64,000 nt of DNA from Cladocopium goreaui (lineage: Eukaryota > Sar > Dinophyceae > Suessiales > Symbiodiniaceae), in NCBI GenBank assembly GCA_947184155.2, contig CAMXCT020000113.1, positions 1,536,501 to 1,600,500 of the forward strand, given 5' to 3'. The notes beneath the pieces are model-generated. The model was not told the DNA's origin. It did not search any database and was given only the letters and a program-made list of their open reading frames with translations. The translations under genes were made by a program, and so were the position numbers. Positions 41,998-52,041 of the stretch are shown piece by piece; position 1 is the first letter of the stretch, and each line of letters starts with the position of its first letter.

Positions 41998-43566
41998 ACT
42001 CTCCTAGGACCTTGCTGGATGGATGACTTAGCCATTCCACTGACTGCGAAAACCAATGAAGAGCTTCATCAGAATCTATGCTTTGCTACGAGCAGTATTC
42101 TGGACACGTTGAGGGCGCATGCAATGACTCCGAACCTGGGCAAGGGCAAAACGGAAATCCTCTTCAAACCTCGAGGAGCCAAAACACAAGCATTTCGCAA
42201 ACAACTCTTCGGACCTCAAGCCCCAGGCTGTATCACAGCCCTTGGAGAATATGACCTCTACAAGGTGAACTTGGTTAACTCCTATCTTCACTTGGGAGGC
42301 TTGACACACTACACAGGAGATCTCCGTCGAGAAATCAGACGCAGAATAGCCATTGCTCATCAGAGCTTCAACAAACATCGGAAGCTCATCTACCAGAATG
42401 AGCATCTATCGATGCGCAGGAGATCGGAGATTTTCTCCAGCCTCATCCTGAGCCGCCTTCTGTATGGAGCAGAGACATGGTACATTCAGGACATGAAGAC
42501 CAAGGAGTACCTCCACACTGCGATCATCAAGCTCTTCAAGAGGCTTTTACGCTGTTCTGTGGAAGACCACATCTCTGATGAGGAGGTCCTGCACAGGGTG
42601 ACCATGCCAGCGCCAGCGGTTCTCTTGCGCATCAAGCGACTTAGCTATTTGAGCTCGCTCTTGAACAGTGGCACATCAGCCCACTGGGGCCTGCTCAACC
42701 AGGACCACGCCTGGCTTGATTTGGTACGTGATGACCTACAATGGATGGGCGACCAATTAGCCAACTCTTGTGGTCTGGGCAATCCCTTCGAGCACACAGA
42801 GCGTTGGCTGGAAATCATGCAATTCCACAAGGGATACTGGAAAAGACTGATCAGGAGAGCGAGAGAACACTCCATCCTTCTCAATTCGAGGTACTATACC
42901 TGTGTTGCTGCACATCTGCGGATTCGCAAAAGATTGCAGGATCAACATTTTTGGGGAGCACCTCACGAACATCAAAGTTCCAACTCTTTCCCGACAATGC
43001 CGTTTGGTTGCATGCTTTGTGGAATTAGCTGCAAGACTTTTGCAGGGGAGGGAGCCCACATGAACAGAACTCATGGGCAAATCCATCCAGTCCGAACATT
43101 GATCGATGGGACTCAATGTGGAGCATGCCTGAAGGAATACTTCACCCATGGCAAGCTGAAGAGTCACTTGATACGTTCGGAATCATGCAGACAACAGCTC
43201 ATTGGACGGAAGATGCAAGTTCAACCTGCACCTGGACATGGATCGACGAGGGACGCTGAGTTGCATCTATCTTGGGATGGTCGTCTTCCTCCTCTTCAAG
43301 CGGGGGGACCGATACCACTTGCAGTTTGTCCCCGTGATTTTGAACAGGACAATATGGAGCTTTTTGAAGCCATTTCACTTCTGATTGTTGAGTTTGAAGG
43401 CAGTGATTTTGCGCACCTCGAGTCAGAAGCGAGGAACATCATTTCCAGTCTTCCTATATCTCCTGGTCTATTTGCACCAGAACTTTGCGGAGCATTCAGA
43501 GCACACTTCATCAGGCGGAGGTGGGCCATGACGCAGGGACCCTTACTCAGATTCAACTGTGTATAG
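41998..43566 (+). pseudogene. LINE ORF2 continued: RT motif C, thumb/connector and two C2H2-type zinc fingers
   Basis: The first codons read TLLGPCWMDDLAIPL, which contains the catalytic MDD box of the RT. They are in frame with 26044 after removal of the nested element. Downstream are the usual LINE RT blocks (MTPNLGKGKTEILF, YLHLGGLTHYTGDLRREIR, LIYQNEHLSMRRR, ILSRLLYGAETW), a long helical connector, then two finger-like motifs: FGCMLCGISCKTFAGEGAHM with RTH, and CGACLKEYFTHGKLKSHLI with a final SESC. These are in the position of the C-terminal CCHC/C2H2 finger of LINE proteins. The frame stops at 43566, while the natural continuation lies in the next frame. I call it a pseudogene because the RT is split by 16 kb and has frame changes on both sides. 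Confidence 0.85.
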
Positions 43567-44591
43567 ACCGTCTTTGTGACCCTGACACTTGGCCTTTCCT
43601 GAAGAGCCTCTCGCGCCAGAAAGAAAGCATGCCAACACTCTTTGAGATCGAAAAGGAATTCGCGCAAACCTCTGTGAAGCCACCAGGCACTACGGTCCCT
43701 CGACCGCGCAGCAAAGAGCGCATCTTCCTTCATGTTTTCTCGGGGCGCAGATGTGAGGGAGATTTACAATTGTATATGGAGCAGCTTTTCGATCAGCTTT
43801 GTCCTGACGGCACCTCTCTTTGCGTTGTCTCGGTAGACTTGGTGATCAATCAGCAGTGGGGAAATGTCCGGCTCCAATCTACGCAAGAATTTTGGATCAA
43901 GGGCGTTCTCTCCGGATGGGTCTGCGGCGCCCTGTGCGGGCCACCTTGCGAAACGTGGTCGCAGGCCCGCTATGTGACTGCGTCCCACCAGCAGAATCGA
44001 GGTCCCAGACCCCTACGAGACAGTGAATGCTTGTGGGGGCTCAACTCCTTGAGCCTACGAGAAGCACATCAAGTCGCGACGGGCAATGATCTCTTGCTCT
44101 TCTCGATTGACTTGCTCTACGCGCTGGCGATCATGGACGGCTTTGGAGTCATGAAGCACCCCAAAGAACCTGAAGATCAGGAGAAACCTTCGATCTGGCG
44201 CTTGGAGATCCTACGACACCTGATGCAGTTCCCTGGAGTCGAGCTCATCGACTTTGCGCAAGGGCTCTTGGGTGCTCATACTCCTAAGCCCACAAGGTTG
44301 CTCGCCCTGAACCTGCCATTGCTACGAGCACGTCTGAGAGAGCACCAAGTTACATCGGAGCTGCCAAAACGCAGCGCCATTGGCAAAACTGCCGAAGGTG
44401 TGTGGCGTACTGCTCCGCTGAAGGAGTACCCACCTTCGATGAACCGCGCATTGGCTGCGGCTTTTTGCACCTGGTTTCACGATCATCCAGCCAGTACAGG
44501 GATGACTATTGATCCAGTTTTTGCAGACAGGTGCCGTGCGATGATATCACGCACTTTTGGCGCCGACATCGGGCCTGACTACGGGGGATAA
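43485..44591 (+). pseudogene. LINE ORF2 C-terminal PPC-type methyltransferase-like module
   Basis: Continues ORF2 in another frame (overlap 43485-43566). It reads AGTLTQIQLCIDRLCDP, then the module IFLHVFSGRRCEGDLQ, SVDLVINQQWGNV, GALCGPPCETWSQARY (PPC at about 43936-43950), GVMKHPKEPEDQE, DFAQGLLGAHTPKPTRLL and KEYPPSMNRALA, ending at 44591. The order FSG-start, acidic D, PPC, (E/K)HP, Q..G, K-P-T, YPP parallels the modules in the copia and TIR elements of this window, with MKHP instead of FEHP. A chemistry close to cytosine-5 methyltransferases is possible through the PPC Cys, but I cannot prove it. The stop is 70 bases before the poly(A) run, so it is the very C-terminus of the LINE protein. 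Confidence 0.6.
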
Positions 44592-44661
44592 AGTATCTCC
44601 AACGTGGAACGGCTGAATTCGCCGACGTGCCAGCAGCGACGAAAGTCCCAGTGAGCTGTGC

Positions 44662-44672
44662 AAAAAAAAAAA
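44662..44672 (+). other. poly(A) run at the LINE 3' end
   Basis: Eleven A residues follow gtgagctgtgc; the last two belong to or overlap the 11-bp duplication at 44671-44681. This marks the 3' end and the + strand direction of the LINE. Confidence 0.75.
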
Positions 44673-44681
44673 TATTACTAT
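44671..44681. repeat. 3' target-site duplication of the LINE
   Basis: AATATTACTAT, identical to 16923-16933. The sequence after it is again (TA)n-rich, as is the sequence before the 5' copy. Confidence 0.75.
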
Positions 44682-46190
44682 GATATATTATGATATATTT
44701 ATGCGTTAAAAAAATGAAAAACATTCTATATCAATAGCTTATGCGTATATATATACATTATATATATATATATATATATTATATTATATTATATTATATT
44801 ATATGACTAGACTTGTGATAGATAGATGATGATATTCATATAATGATAAATACATGTCATGATGATCTATAGATATCTATAGATATCTATAGTGAATGGG
44901 CCTTTTTAGAACCAACTTCATAACATCCGAACACTGCAGAGACGGGCCCAGGATCTAGGGGCCCAGGCCCGGCCAAATCCACTCCTGGCTCCAAGGGATC
45001 TTCCACCTCAAAGAACAGCCATGGGATGTAGAAATTGCCGCGCATGACACATGAAACATTTTTGAATGCCTAATCATGCCATACGTTTGTCCAACTATTT
45101 TTAATGTCCAACTATTTAAAAATTTAAAAGCAATTATAAGAATAAATTAGAAACAGTCAAACAGTCAAAGCCTTTTATTTATCGTGAATCCCTGTTCCCC
45201 CCAATCTCAATTTGTGCGATTGGTTCAAATCATGGTCACCGGTGGGCGGCTTGAATAAACCCTTGAACAGGGTTTTGATGAATTTGTCTCCTTACTGTAG
45301 GAACCCCCTCATCCCTTAATTCATCTATCTACGCATCCATTTATATGCCTACCAGGTGTAATTGAGCAATGTTTTATACGCAAGCATAGTGGCGCTTCTA
45401 CCAAGTTCTAGATAGACCAAACAGCACTGTATAACCTGAATTGTGGAAATTATTTGTTGCCTGTTGATCAGTTTCCATGATGTCTGCACCAATTGGCTTC
45501 CCGTACTGGCCCCGTCATTTTGGTGACTTTGATAGAGTGTTCGTGTCTTTTGGGATCGTTTGAAACTACCAAAAAATCGGAATTGACTTAGAATCTAAAC
45601 AAATCCATGCATTATCATGGATTGTTGTTCATGTTATGTCTTCTGTAACTATATCATCTGCCAATTCTTGCAGCCATTGGATCCGCAGTTTTTACTCATC
45701 CCCAGGCCCCCAACCCATAGCAGTGGAGACGATTTGCTGCGCGAAACTGATCGCACGGACACAGCCTCCTGAGGTTTTATCAGAGACCATTGATGCACTG
45801 ACATTTCAACCGGGCCGAGAAATTAGGATAATTAGGAAGCCCCCCCAAATCCCCTGGTTGCGTCAGTTTCCTCATTGAAATGACGTATATACTACTTTGG
45901 GGGTGTATCCACCATTTTCGGACACAACTATGGTCTGGAACAAAATTGCTCTGAATAATTTGAAGACATGCACAGCATGAAGTCATCTGAAATCTTTAGG
46001 GCAATGGCATATGGTCCTTGATTGTCGCACTGGGAAGTCTTAAGCAACTGCACGAAGTAAGCTCAAACATGTTCAAACCACCTTTCACCAGGCCATGCTT
46101 ACAGCTCCTTGCGCCACTGGAAGCTAAAGCCATAAAACCTGGCGTTCAGATGTCAGCTGGCGTTGATACCTTTGGGTCACCTCTCAAAAA
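44682..46190. other. AT-rich flank, mostly without genes
   Basis: Contains ATATT repeats (44755-44805) and dispersed agatatctat units near 44870. One exon-like island on the - strand near 45690-45760 reads GCVRAISFAQQIVSTAMGW; otherwise nothing convincing. Confidence 0.4.
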
Positions 46191-46307
46191 ATGCCTCAGG
46201 TTTTTGCAATTTGCGTCTCACCAAGCTTGAGAGCACCACTTAAGAGCACAAAAACACATGGATTTATGATCTTTTCAACCTTCAAGCGACACCTTTGACA
46301 TAAATCT

Positions 46308-46580
46308 TCAAGGTGTGTGATTTGGGACCCATGCCCCACCAGTGCCACCAACTGCCATCCACAGACTTGATTTTTTGGCATCGCTTCTAGTGTCGTCTTT
46401 AATGTCTTTGGTCAGAAACTTGTAGCATGTTGAAGGTGAGAAGCGACTGCTGCAGCACGATTCGTTGGAATCTGCAGCTGCAGGATTCATGATTGAGGCC
46501 AGTGTGCGGCGCAGGAAAGGGCAGATGTTTCCATCTGGATTGCGCAGAAAGCAACCCCAATTGAGAAGACAATGCAATGC
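46308..46580 (-). CDS. exon-like fragment, Cys-containing protein
   Basis: The - strand reads LNWGCFLRNPDGNICPFLRR, then ASIMNPAAADSNESCCSSRF and YKFLTKDIKDDTRSDAKKSS before a stop. Composition is balanced and protein-like while the other frames are closed. Ends and gene membership are unknown and no family was recognised. Confidence 0.35.
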   Translation of the reverse strand, partial: ALHCLLNWGCFLRNPDGNICPFLRRTLASIMNPAAADSNESCCSSRFSPSTCYKFLTKDIKDDTRSDAKKSSLWMAVGGTGGAWVPNHTP

Positions 46581-46904
46581 AAGACTGGTGACTAATGATG
46601 ACTGCATGCCTTCATCTTGCCTTGCAAATATATATATATAGCTTCCCCAGCAATCCCCAGCATCTATTTGTTTCTTGATGTTTCTTGCCTTTGTGCTGAA
46701 GAGGACACCCTGAGGTTTCAGCGCACTGGTTCACAATCTCTCATTGAATGTCCTGATTGATGTCCCCATGTTTGCTGATTACCCGCCATCTGCCAATGGA
46801 CAATCGGACATGTTTCTCAAAAAAAAGGGAAACAACATCAAATTGCCAGGTTAAAATTACATACTGTAAATTACCAACCAACAAATCCAGGTTTATCCAT
46901 TGAT

Positions 46905-47005
46905 CTGTGGCAACTGGGTTCCTTTCCCGTTGCTGACCTGCACCTCTCCGTGGCCGGGTTCGCCGGGAACTGCCAGGTGGTCTCCCCAGCCGCTGGCGCT
47001 GAGGG
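46905..47005 (-). CDS. exon-like GC-rich island
   Basis: The - strand reads SASGWGDHLAVPGEPGHGE then VQVSNGKGTQ; an alternative frame is Arg-rich. It is a GC-rich island in AT-rich DNA, like exons elsewhere in the window. Weak support. Confidence 0.25.
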
Positions 47006-47013
47006 ACAAACAT

Positions 47014-48924
47014 ATAACACTGTATATGTTATAAATATAAATATATTATAAAATTATATGTAGAATAAATATAATTATATATATATATATTATATACAAT
47101 TACGTATATTATATAGGATTATATATATATATTGTATAATTGTAATATATATATATATATATATAGTGAACAAGATCAAATGGAACATAGCTGTCCGCAA
47201 GAATTTGGACTGAAAAGGCAACCAACCGATCATGATGTGGATATATGGCACTGACATGGGCATGTATCCAACATAAAAGTTGATATAATGACAATCCTGG
47301 GCCTGGACCTGTAGATGTCCTTCAATACAAAATCAGCCTTGGACATACACTTGGTCAGAACATTCATGTGGAAAAATTAGCCCAACAAACATTTGTACTG
47401 GGCCCACATGTTGCGGAGATTTCTTCCCTAGGTTGCACCCAATGATTTTGCATCATGCATTTTTCCCATCAAAACGCTGCTATAAAACTCATTGCTCTTA
47501 TTTTCTAATGAGGGTCTACAATGTTGTATTGATTTTGTGGTTTTGAGGGTACGGCCCTATGATTTGTGTATTCCAAATAGTGCACCAGCTACTGCAAGCA
47601 TTTTCCAATAACAATCTGCCACCATTCATCCCCAAAACGGCACCTAGTTTCCTCTCAATTTTGCAACTTTGGGTCCTCCAGGAGGTCAGGCTAAATAAAA
47701 TCAAGGCCAGGCCTCTTCCAAGTTTTTGATCTGTCCACCAAACTTCTATGCATATAAATATATATATATCCAATAAGACAATTATTATTGACCAGTATGT
47801 AAACGTGTATATTATTAGTATTTATTATTATTGAATATTATTTATTATTTACTATTTATTATCTACTATTTATTATTTCCTATTTATTATTTATTATTAT
47901 TATTATCATTATTATTATTATATATATATGTATGTATTGTACACTTGTACATACTGGGCATACTGGGACCTGTGATGTACGTTTCCATCCGGTAGTGTGG
48001 CCCTCAGACTTTGTCGCAACGGTCGCGTGCCAACGGGTCGAACCGCAGCTGACCATTATTCCATCGCTGGATGGTGGCTTTTGCGCTGCCTATGGGATCT
48101 GAATCTACCCTCCTGAAACCATGGTTCTGAGCAAAATTACACATCAACTACAGGTCTTCTGAGAAATGATGTTGAAGCTGTGGTTGCTCTACATGGAACA
48201 TCTCACCCATGTTCAGCATCACGTAATCGTGTGCTACCCGGAGTATTTCTATCTATTTCTGTGGCTTTTGAAAGCAAACAGCGGAAGCATGCGGAAGCAG
48301 GATGCTACAGGCAATGCATGAACCAGTCCTTTTTTGATCTGAACATGGTGAAAAACAGCTGGCGGTGGGCATCTTCAAAAACATGCCACCTAACATCGAT
48401 GTTCCGACTTGTATATGGCCGAAAGATACATAGCTTTGCCATCCACATGGGGTATAGCATCCAAATGGCTCGAAATAGCAATTTTCATTAGGAATTAGGA
48501 ACATAATGATTAGCCACCATTAACCACCTGGTTTAGGGGCAAACCAGTCCCATAACGATGTTCTCCATATATTCCATGTATTTCAAGAGGATCCGAAAGG
48601 TAGCGCCAGAAAGCCAACCGGTGCCCTGCGCTGAACAACATGCTGTGAGGCCGACAGCTGGGGGCATGTGTGCATCTTACACATGTCTTCGCATATGATT
48701 ATTCAATATCATTCATGGATACATACATTTCATTCCATTGCATTGCATTCCATTGCATTGTTGCATTACATACATTGTATTGCATTATAGGCTATATGTA
48801 CACACATTGTAAATAAATAATTATGTGTATATATATTATATATATAGTATGTGCCTATAATATAATCAAAGGAAGTTGGGAAGCAATTTCCGAGTTACGA
48901 ATGACTTTTTACTTGGTGCAATTG
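47014..48924. other. AT-rich repeats, no supported gene
   Basis: (TA)n at 47030-47165, a TTA/TAT trinucleotide tract at about 47812-47932, cattgcattccattg repeats at about 48727-48790 and (TA)n at about 48825-48850. Short GC-richer islands near 48000-48070 and 48595-48665 may be exons but have no clear frame. Confidence 0.5.
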
Positions 48925-49110
48925 ACTATGATGAAGGGTGGTAGATCCTGTAACAATACATAATGTACCAATACATCACAAACCAATAAGAAGCAATGAA
49001 ATTGACCTTGAGGAAGGGTGGTAGATCATATAACAATACATAATATAACAATACATAATGTACCAACACATAACAAAAGAATAAGAAGCTATGAAATTGA
49101 CCTTGAGGAA
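48925..49110. repeat. tandem repeat of about 85 bp, two to three imperfect units
   Basis: Units begin gaaattgaccttgaggaagg and contain ggtggtagatc and ataacaatacataatgtacc. They lead directly into the 16-bp minisatellite. Confidence 0.7.
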
Positions 49111-49455
49111 GTGATGATGAAGGGGAGTGGTGACGAAGGGAAGTGGTGAGGAAGGGAAGTGGTGAAGAAGGGAAGTGGTGACGAAGGGAAGCGGTGAAGA
49201 AGGGAAGTGATGATGAAGGGAGTGGTGACGAAGGGAAGTGGTGAGGAAGGGAAGTGGTGAAGAAGGGAAGTGGTGACGAAGGGAAGTGGTGACGAAGGGA
49301 AGTGGTGACGAAGGGAAGTGGTGACGATGGGAAGTGGTGAGGAAGGGAAGTAGTGAGGAAGGGAAGCGGTGACGAAGGGAGGTGGTGACGATGGGAAGTG
49401 GTGACGATGGGAAGCGGTGACGATGGGAAGCGGTGAGGAAGGGAAGTGGTGAGTT
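49110..49455. repeat. 16-bp minisatellite GAAGGGAAGTGGTGAC
   Basis: About 20 copies of gaagggaagtggtgaN with N mostly g, a or c, and variants gatgggaag and gggaagcgg. Three units make 48 bases, which explains the long repetitive frame on the - strand (16-residue period). Confidence 0.92.
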
Positions 49456-50697
49456 GGGGAGGAAGCCGGAGCACGAAACCTTGTGTTTTTCCGTGTAAAG
49501 TGGCTGCAGCCGGCGATGAAAGGTACCTCGTGTGTGCGACGGGTGCGGCTGCGGTCGTTCCGGACGTGATTGGTTCCTTCTATGTGTTTTGCAACAAGTG
49601 GTTGTTCCTGTGGTGTAGTTCTATGCGTTTCCTGAAGCTGTGGTTGCAGATCGCATTGTAATGGCTGCATGAATGTTGCATGGGCTATGTTTTGGGGGAG
49701 GAAGCCGGAGCACGAAACCCTGTGTTTTTCCGTGTAAAGTGGCTGCAGGCGACGATGAAAGGTACCTCGTGTGTGCGACGGTTGCGGCTGCGGTCGGTTG
49801 ATCGTTTTTTTTTGCCGCAGTGTCACGGTGGCTTCAAGCTGCTTTGGGTGTGGTTGTGTGTGCGTAGTTATAGGGTGTTTTGGAATCTGTGGTTGCAGAT
49901 CGCATTGGAATGGCTGCATGATGTTGCATGGGCTATGTTTTGGGGAGGAAGCCGGAGCACGAAACCTTGTGTTTTTCCGTGTAAAGTGGCTGCAGGCGAC
50001 GATGAAAGGTACCTCGTGTGTGCGACGGGTGCGGCTGGGGTCGGTTGGTCGTTTTTTTTTGCCGCAGTGTAACGGTGGCTTGAAGCTGCTTTGGGTGTGC
50101 TTGTGTGTGCGTAGTTATAGGGTGTTTTGGAATCTCCGGTTGCAGATCGCATTGGAATGGCTGCATGATGTTGCATGGGCTATGTTTTGGGGAGGAAGCC
50201 GGAGCACGAAACCTTGTGTTTTTCCGTGTAAAGTGGCTGCAGGCGACGATGAAAGGTACCTCGTGTGTGCGACGGTTGCGGCTGCGGTCGGTTTATCGTT
50301 TTTTTTTTGCCGCAGTGTCACGGTGGCTTCAAGCTGCTTTGGGTGTGCTTGTGTGTGCGTAGTTATAGTGTGTTTTGGAATCTCCGGTTGCAGATCGCAT
50401 TGGAATGGCTGCATGATGTTGCATGGGCTATGTTTTGGGGAGGAAGCTGGAGCACGAAACCTTGTGTTTTTCCATGTAAAGTGGCTGCAGCCGGCGATGA
50501 AAGGTACATCGTCTGTGCGGCGGTTGCGGCTGCGGTCGGTTTGTCGTTTTTTTTGCCGCAGTGTAACGGTGGCTTGAAGCTGCTTTGGGTGTGGTTGTGT
50601 GTGCGTAGTTATAGGGTGTTTTGGAATCTCCGGTTGCAGATCGCATTGGAGTGGCTGCCTCAAGGTTGCTTGCCGCCTCGGCTGCATGCGTAATACT
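49456..50697. repeat. satellite array, about 247-bp unit, five copies
   Basis: Units start near 49456, 49697, 49943, 50191 and 50439 with ggaggaagccggagcacg. Each contains gtgtttttccgtgtaaagtg, gatgaaaggtacctcgtgtg, a T-run, ccgcagtgt, and ends with gcagatcgcattggaatggc. The periods are 241-248 bases. Open frames through the array on both strands follow the repeat and are not annotated. Confidence 0.92.
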
Positions 50698-51480
50698 ATT
50701 GTCTTTTGCAGCTGAAGATTTGTGAATCGTATTGGAGTGGCTGCATCCAGGTTGCGATAGTCATTTGTCAGCAGATTTTCGCAAATTTGGCGCTAGTAAT
50801 TTTCCTTTTAAAATTCCTTGCAAAAAATGCGTCAAAATCGTCTTTTTTCTGCTTTGGCGTCGAGATCCGGTTTTGGAGTTGCGATTTCCGACGCCGTTGC
50901 GCTTAGTTCTATTGTGATTTGCAACTCAGTCTCTGCAGATCGCATTGGAGTGGCTGCCTCAAGGTTGCTTGCCGCCGCGGCTGCATGCGTAATACTATTG
51001 TCTTTTGCAGCTGAAGATTGTAAATCGTATTGGAGTGGCTGCATCCAGGCTGCGATAGTCATTTGTCAGCAGATTTTCCCAAATTTGGCGCTAATAATTA
51101 TCCTTTTAAAATTCCTTTTAAAAAATGCTTCAAAATCGTCTTTTTTTTGCTTTGGCGTCGAGATCCGGTTTTGGAGCTGCAATTTCCGACGCCGTTGCGC
51201 TTAGTTCTATTGTGATTTGCAACTCAGTCTCTGCAGATCGCATTGGAGTGGCTGCCTCGAGGTTGCTTGCCGCCGCGGCTGCATGCGTAATACTATTGTC
51301 TTTTGCAGCTGAAGATTGTAAATCGTATTGGAGTGGCTGCATCCAGGCTGCGATAGTCATTTGTCAGCAGATTTTCGCAAATTTGGCGCTAGTAATTTTC
51401 CTTTTAAAATTCCTTTTCAAAAATGCTTCAAAATCGTCTTTTTCTTGCTTTGGCGTCGAGATCCGGTTTTGGAGCAGCAA
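50698..51480. repeat. satellite array, 298-bp unit, two and a half copies
   Basis: The marker gatagtcatttgtcagcag occurs at about 50755, 51053 and 51351, a period of 298. The unit contains cgtattggagtggctgcatc and later cagatcgcattggagtggct, which match the end of the 247-bp unit, so the two arrays share a core of about 23 bases. Confidence 0.92.
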
Positions 51481-51504
51481 ATTGTAGCATACTGGAAACG
51501 ACTT

Positions 51505-51660
51505 TGTGCAAGCTTTGTAGTACAAAGTAGTACTGGGGAGTACTTTGTGCAAGTTTTGTAGTACAAAGTAGTACTGGGAATTGTAGTGCAAAGTAGTAGT
51601 GGGTGCAAGCTGTGTAGTGCCAAGTAGTATGTACTGGGAAGTAGTACTGGGAAGTAGTTT
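51505..51660. repeat. GTAGTACAAAGTAGTACTGGG-type short repeats
   Basis: Imperfect units gtagtacaaagtagtactgg and gtagtgcaaagtagtagtgg, partly palindromic around AGTACT. They lie between the satellite arrays and the Helitron-like gene. Confidence 0.75.
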
Positions 51661-52041
51661 GTCAGCTATTTCGTGGATGTAGGTTGCTATTTCGAGTTTT
51701 GTGTACGATATTGATGTAGGTAAAGGTTGTGACATTGATGTCCAGGAACAAGTTATAGAACTCTTGACCAGAAACCATGGTGGCGATGTGTTCTGGCCGC
51801 AGCCGTTTGCATTTTCCAGGAGGCAGACATGTGTAGCAAGAAAGACTTGGGAACGTGCATTTGTCAGAGGTGTCATGTATTCAGGTCTCATGGTTAGTCA
51901 CGAAGATTTTCTCATGTTTTGGAGCGGTTATAGTGGATGAGAAAGGCATGCATGATGAGACAGCCATGTTCATAATATCGGACGTCGCAGTGCGCAAGGA
52001 GACGTGGCAGTGCGGTCCGTTTCCGAAGACGCGGTGGAGCC

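Larger units (their letters stand above)
16934..44670 (+). mobile_element. non-LTR retrotransposon (LINE) split by a 15.95-kb insertion
   Basis: The element begins at 16934 after an 11-bp target duplication and ends with a poly(A) run at 44662-44672 followed by the second copy. Without the nested insertion and one TCAG it is about 11.78 kb, long for a LINE. Layout: 5' untranslated region 16934-about 17450, ORF1 to 18592, ORF2 from 18604 to 26044, nested element, ORF2 continued from 41998 to 44591, then a short 3' untranslated region. Domain order in ORF2 is repeated N-terminal domain, RNase H, APE endonuclease, RT, C2H2 fingers, PPC module. ORF1 and ORF2 carry frame changes, so this copy is probably inactive. 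Confidence 0.85.

Noticed and set aside
49089-50693. Large overlapping frames on both strands over the satellite arrays
   Set aside because: Same residues recur with the array period, and the frames change between units; no sign of selection on one frame.
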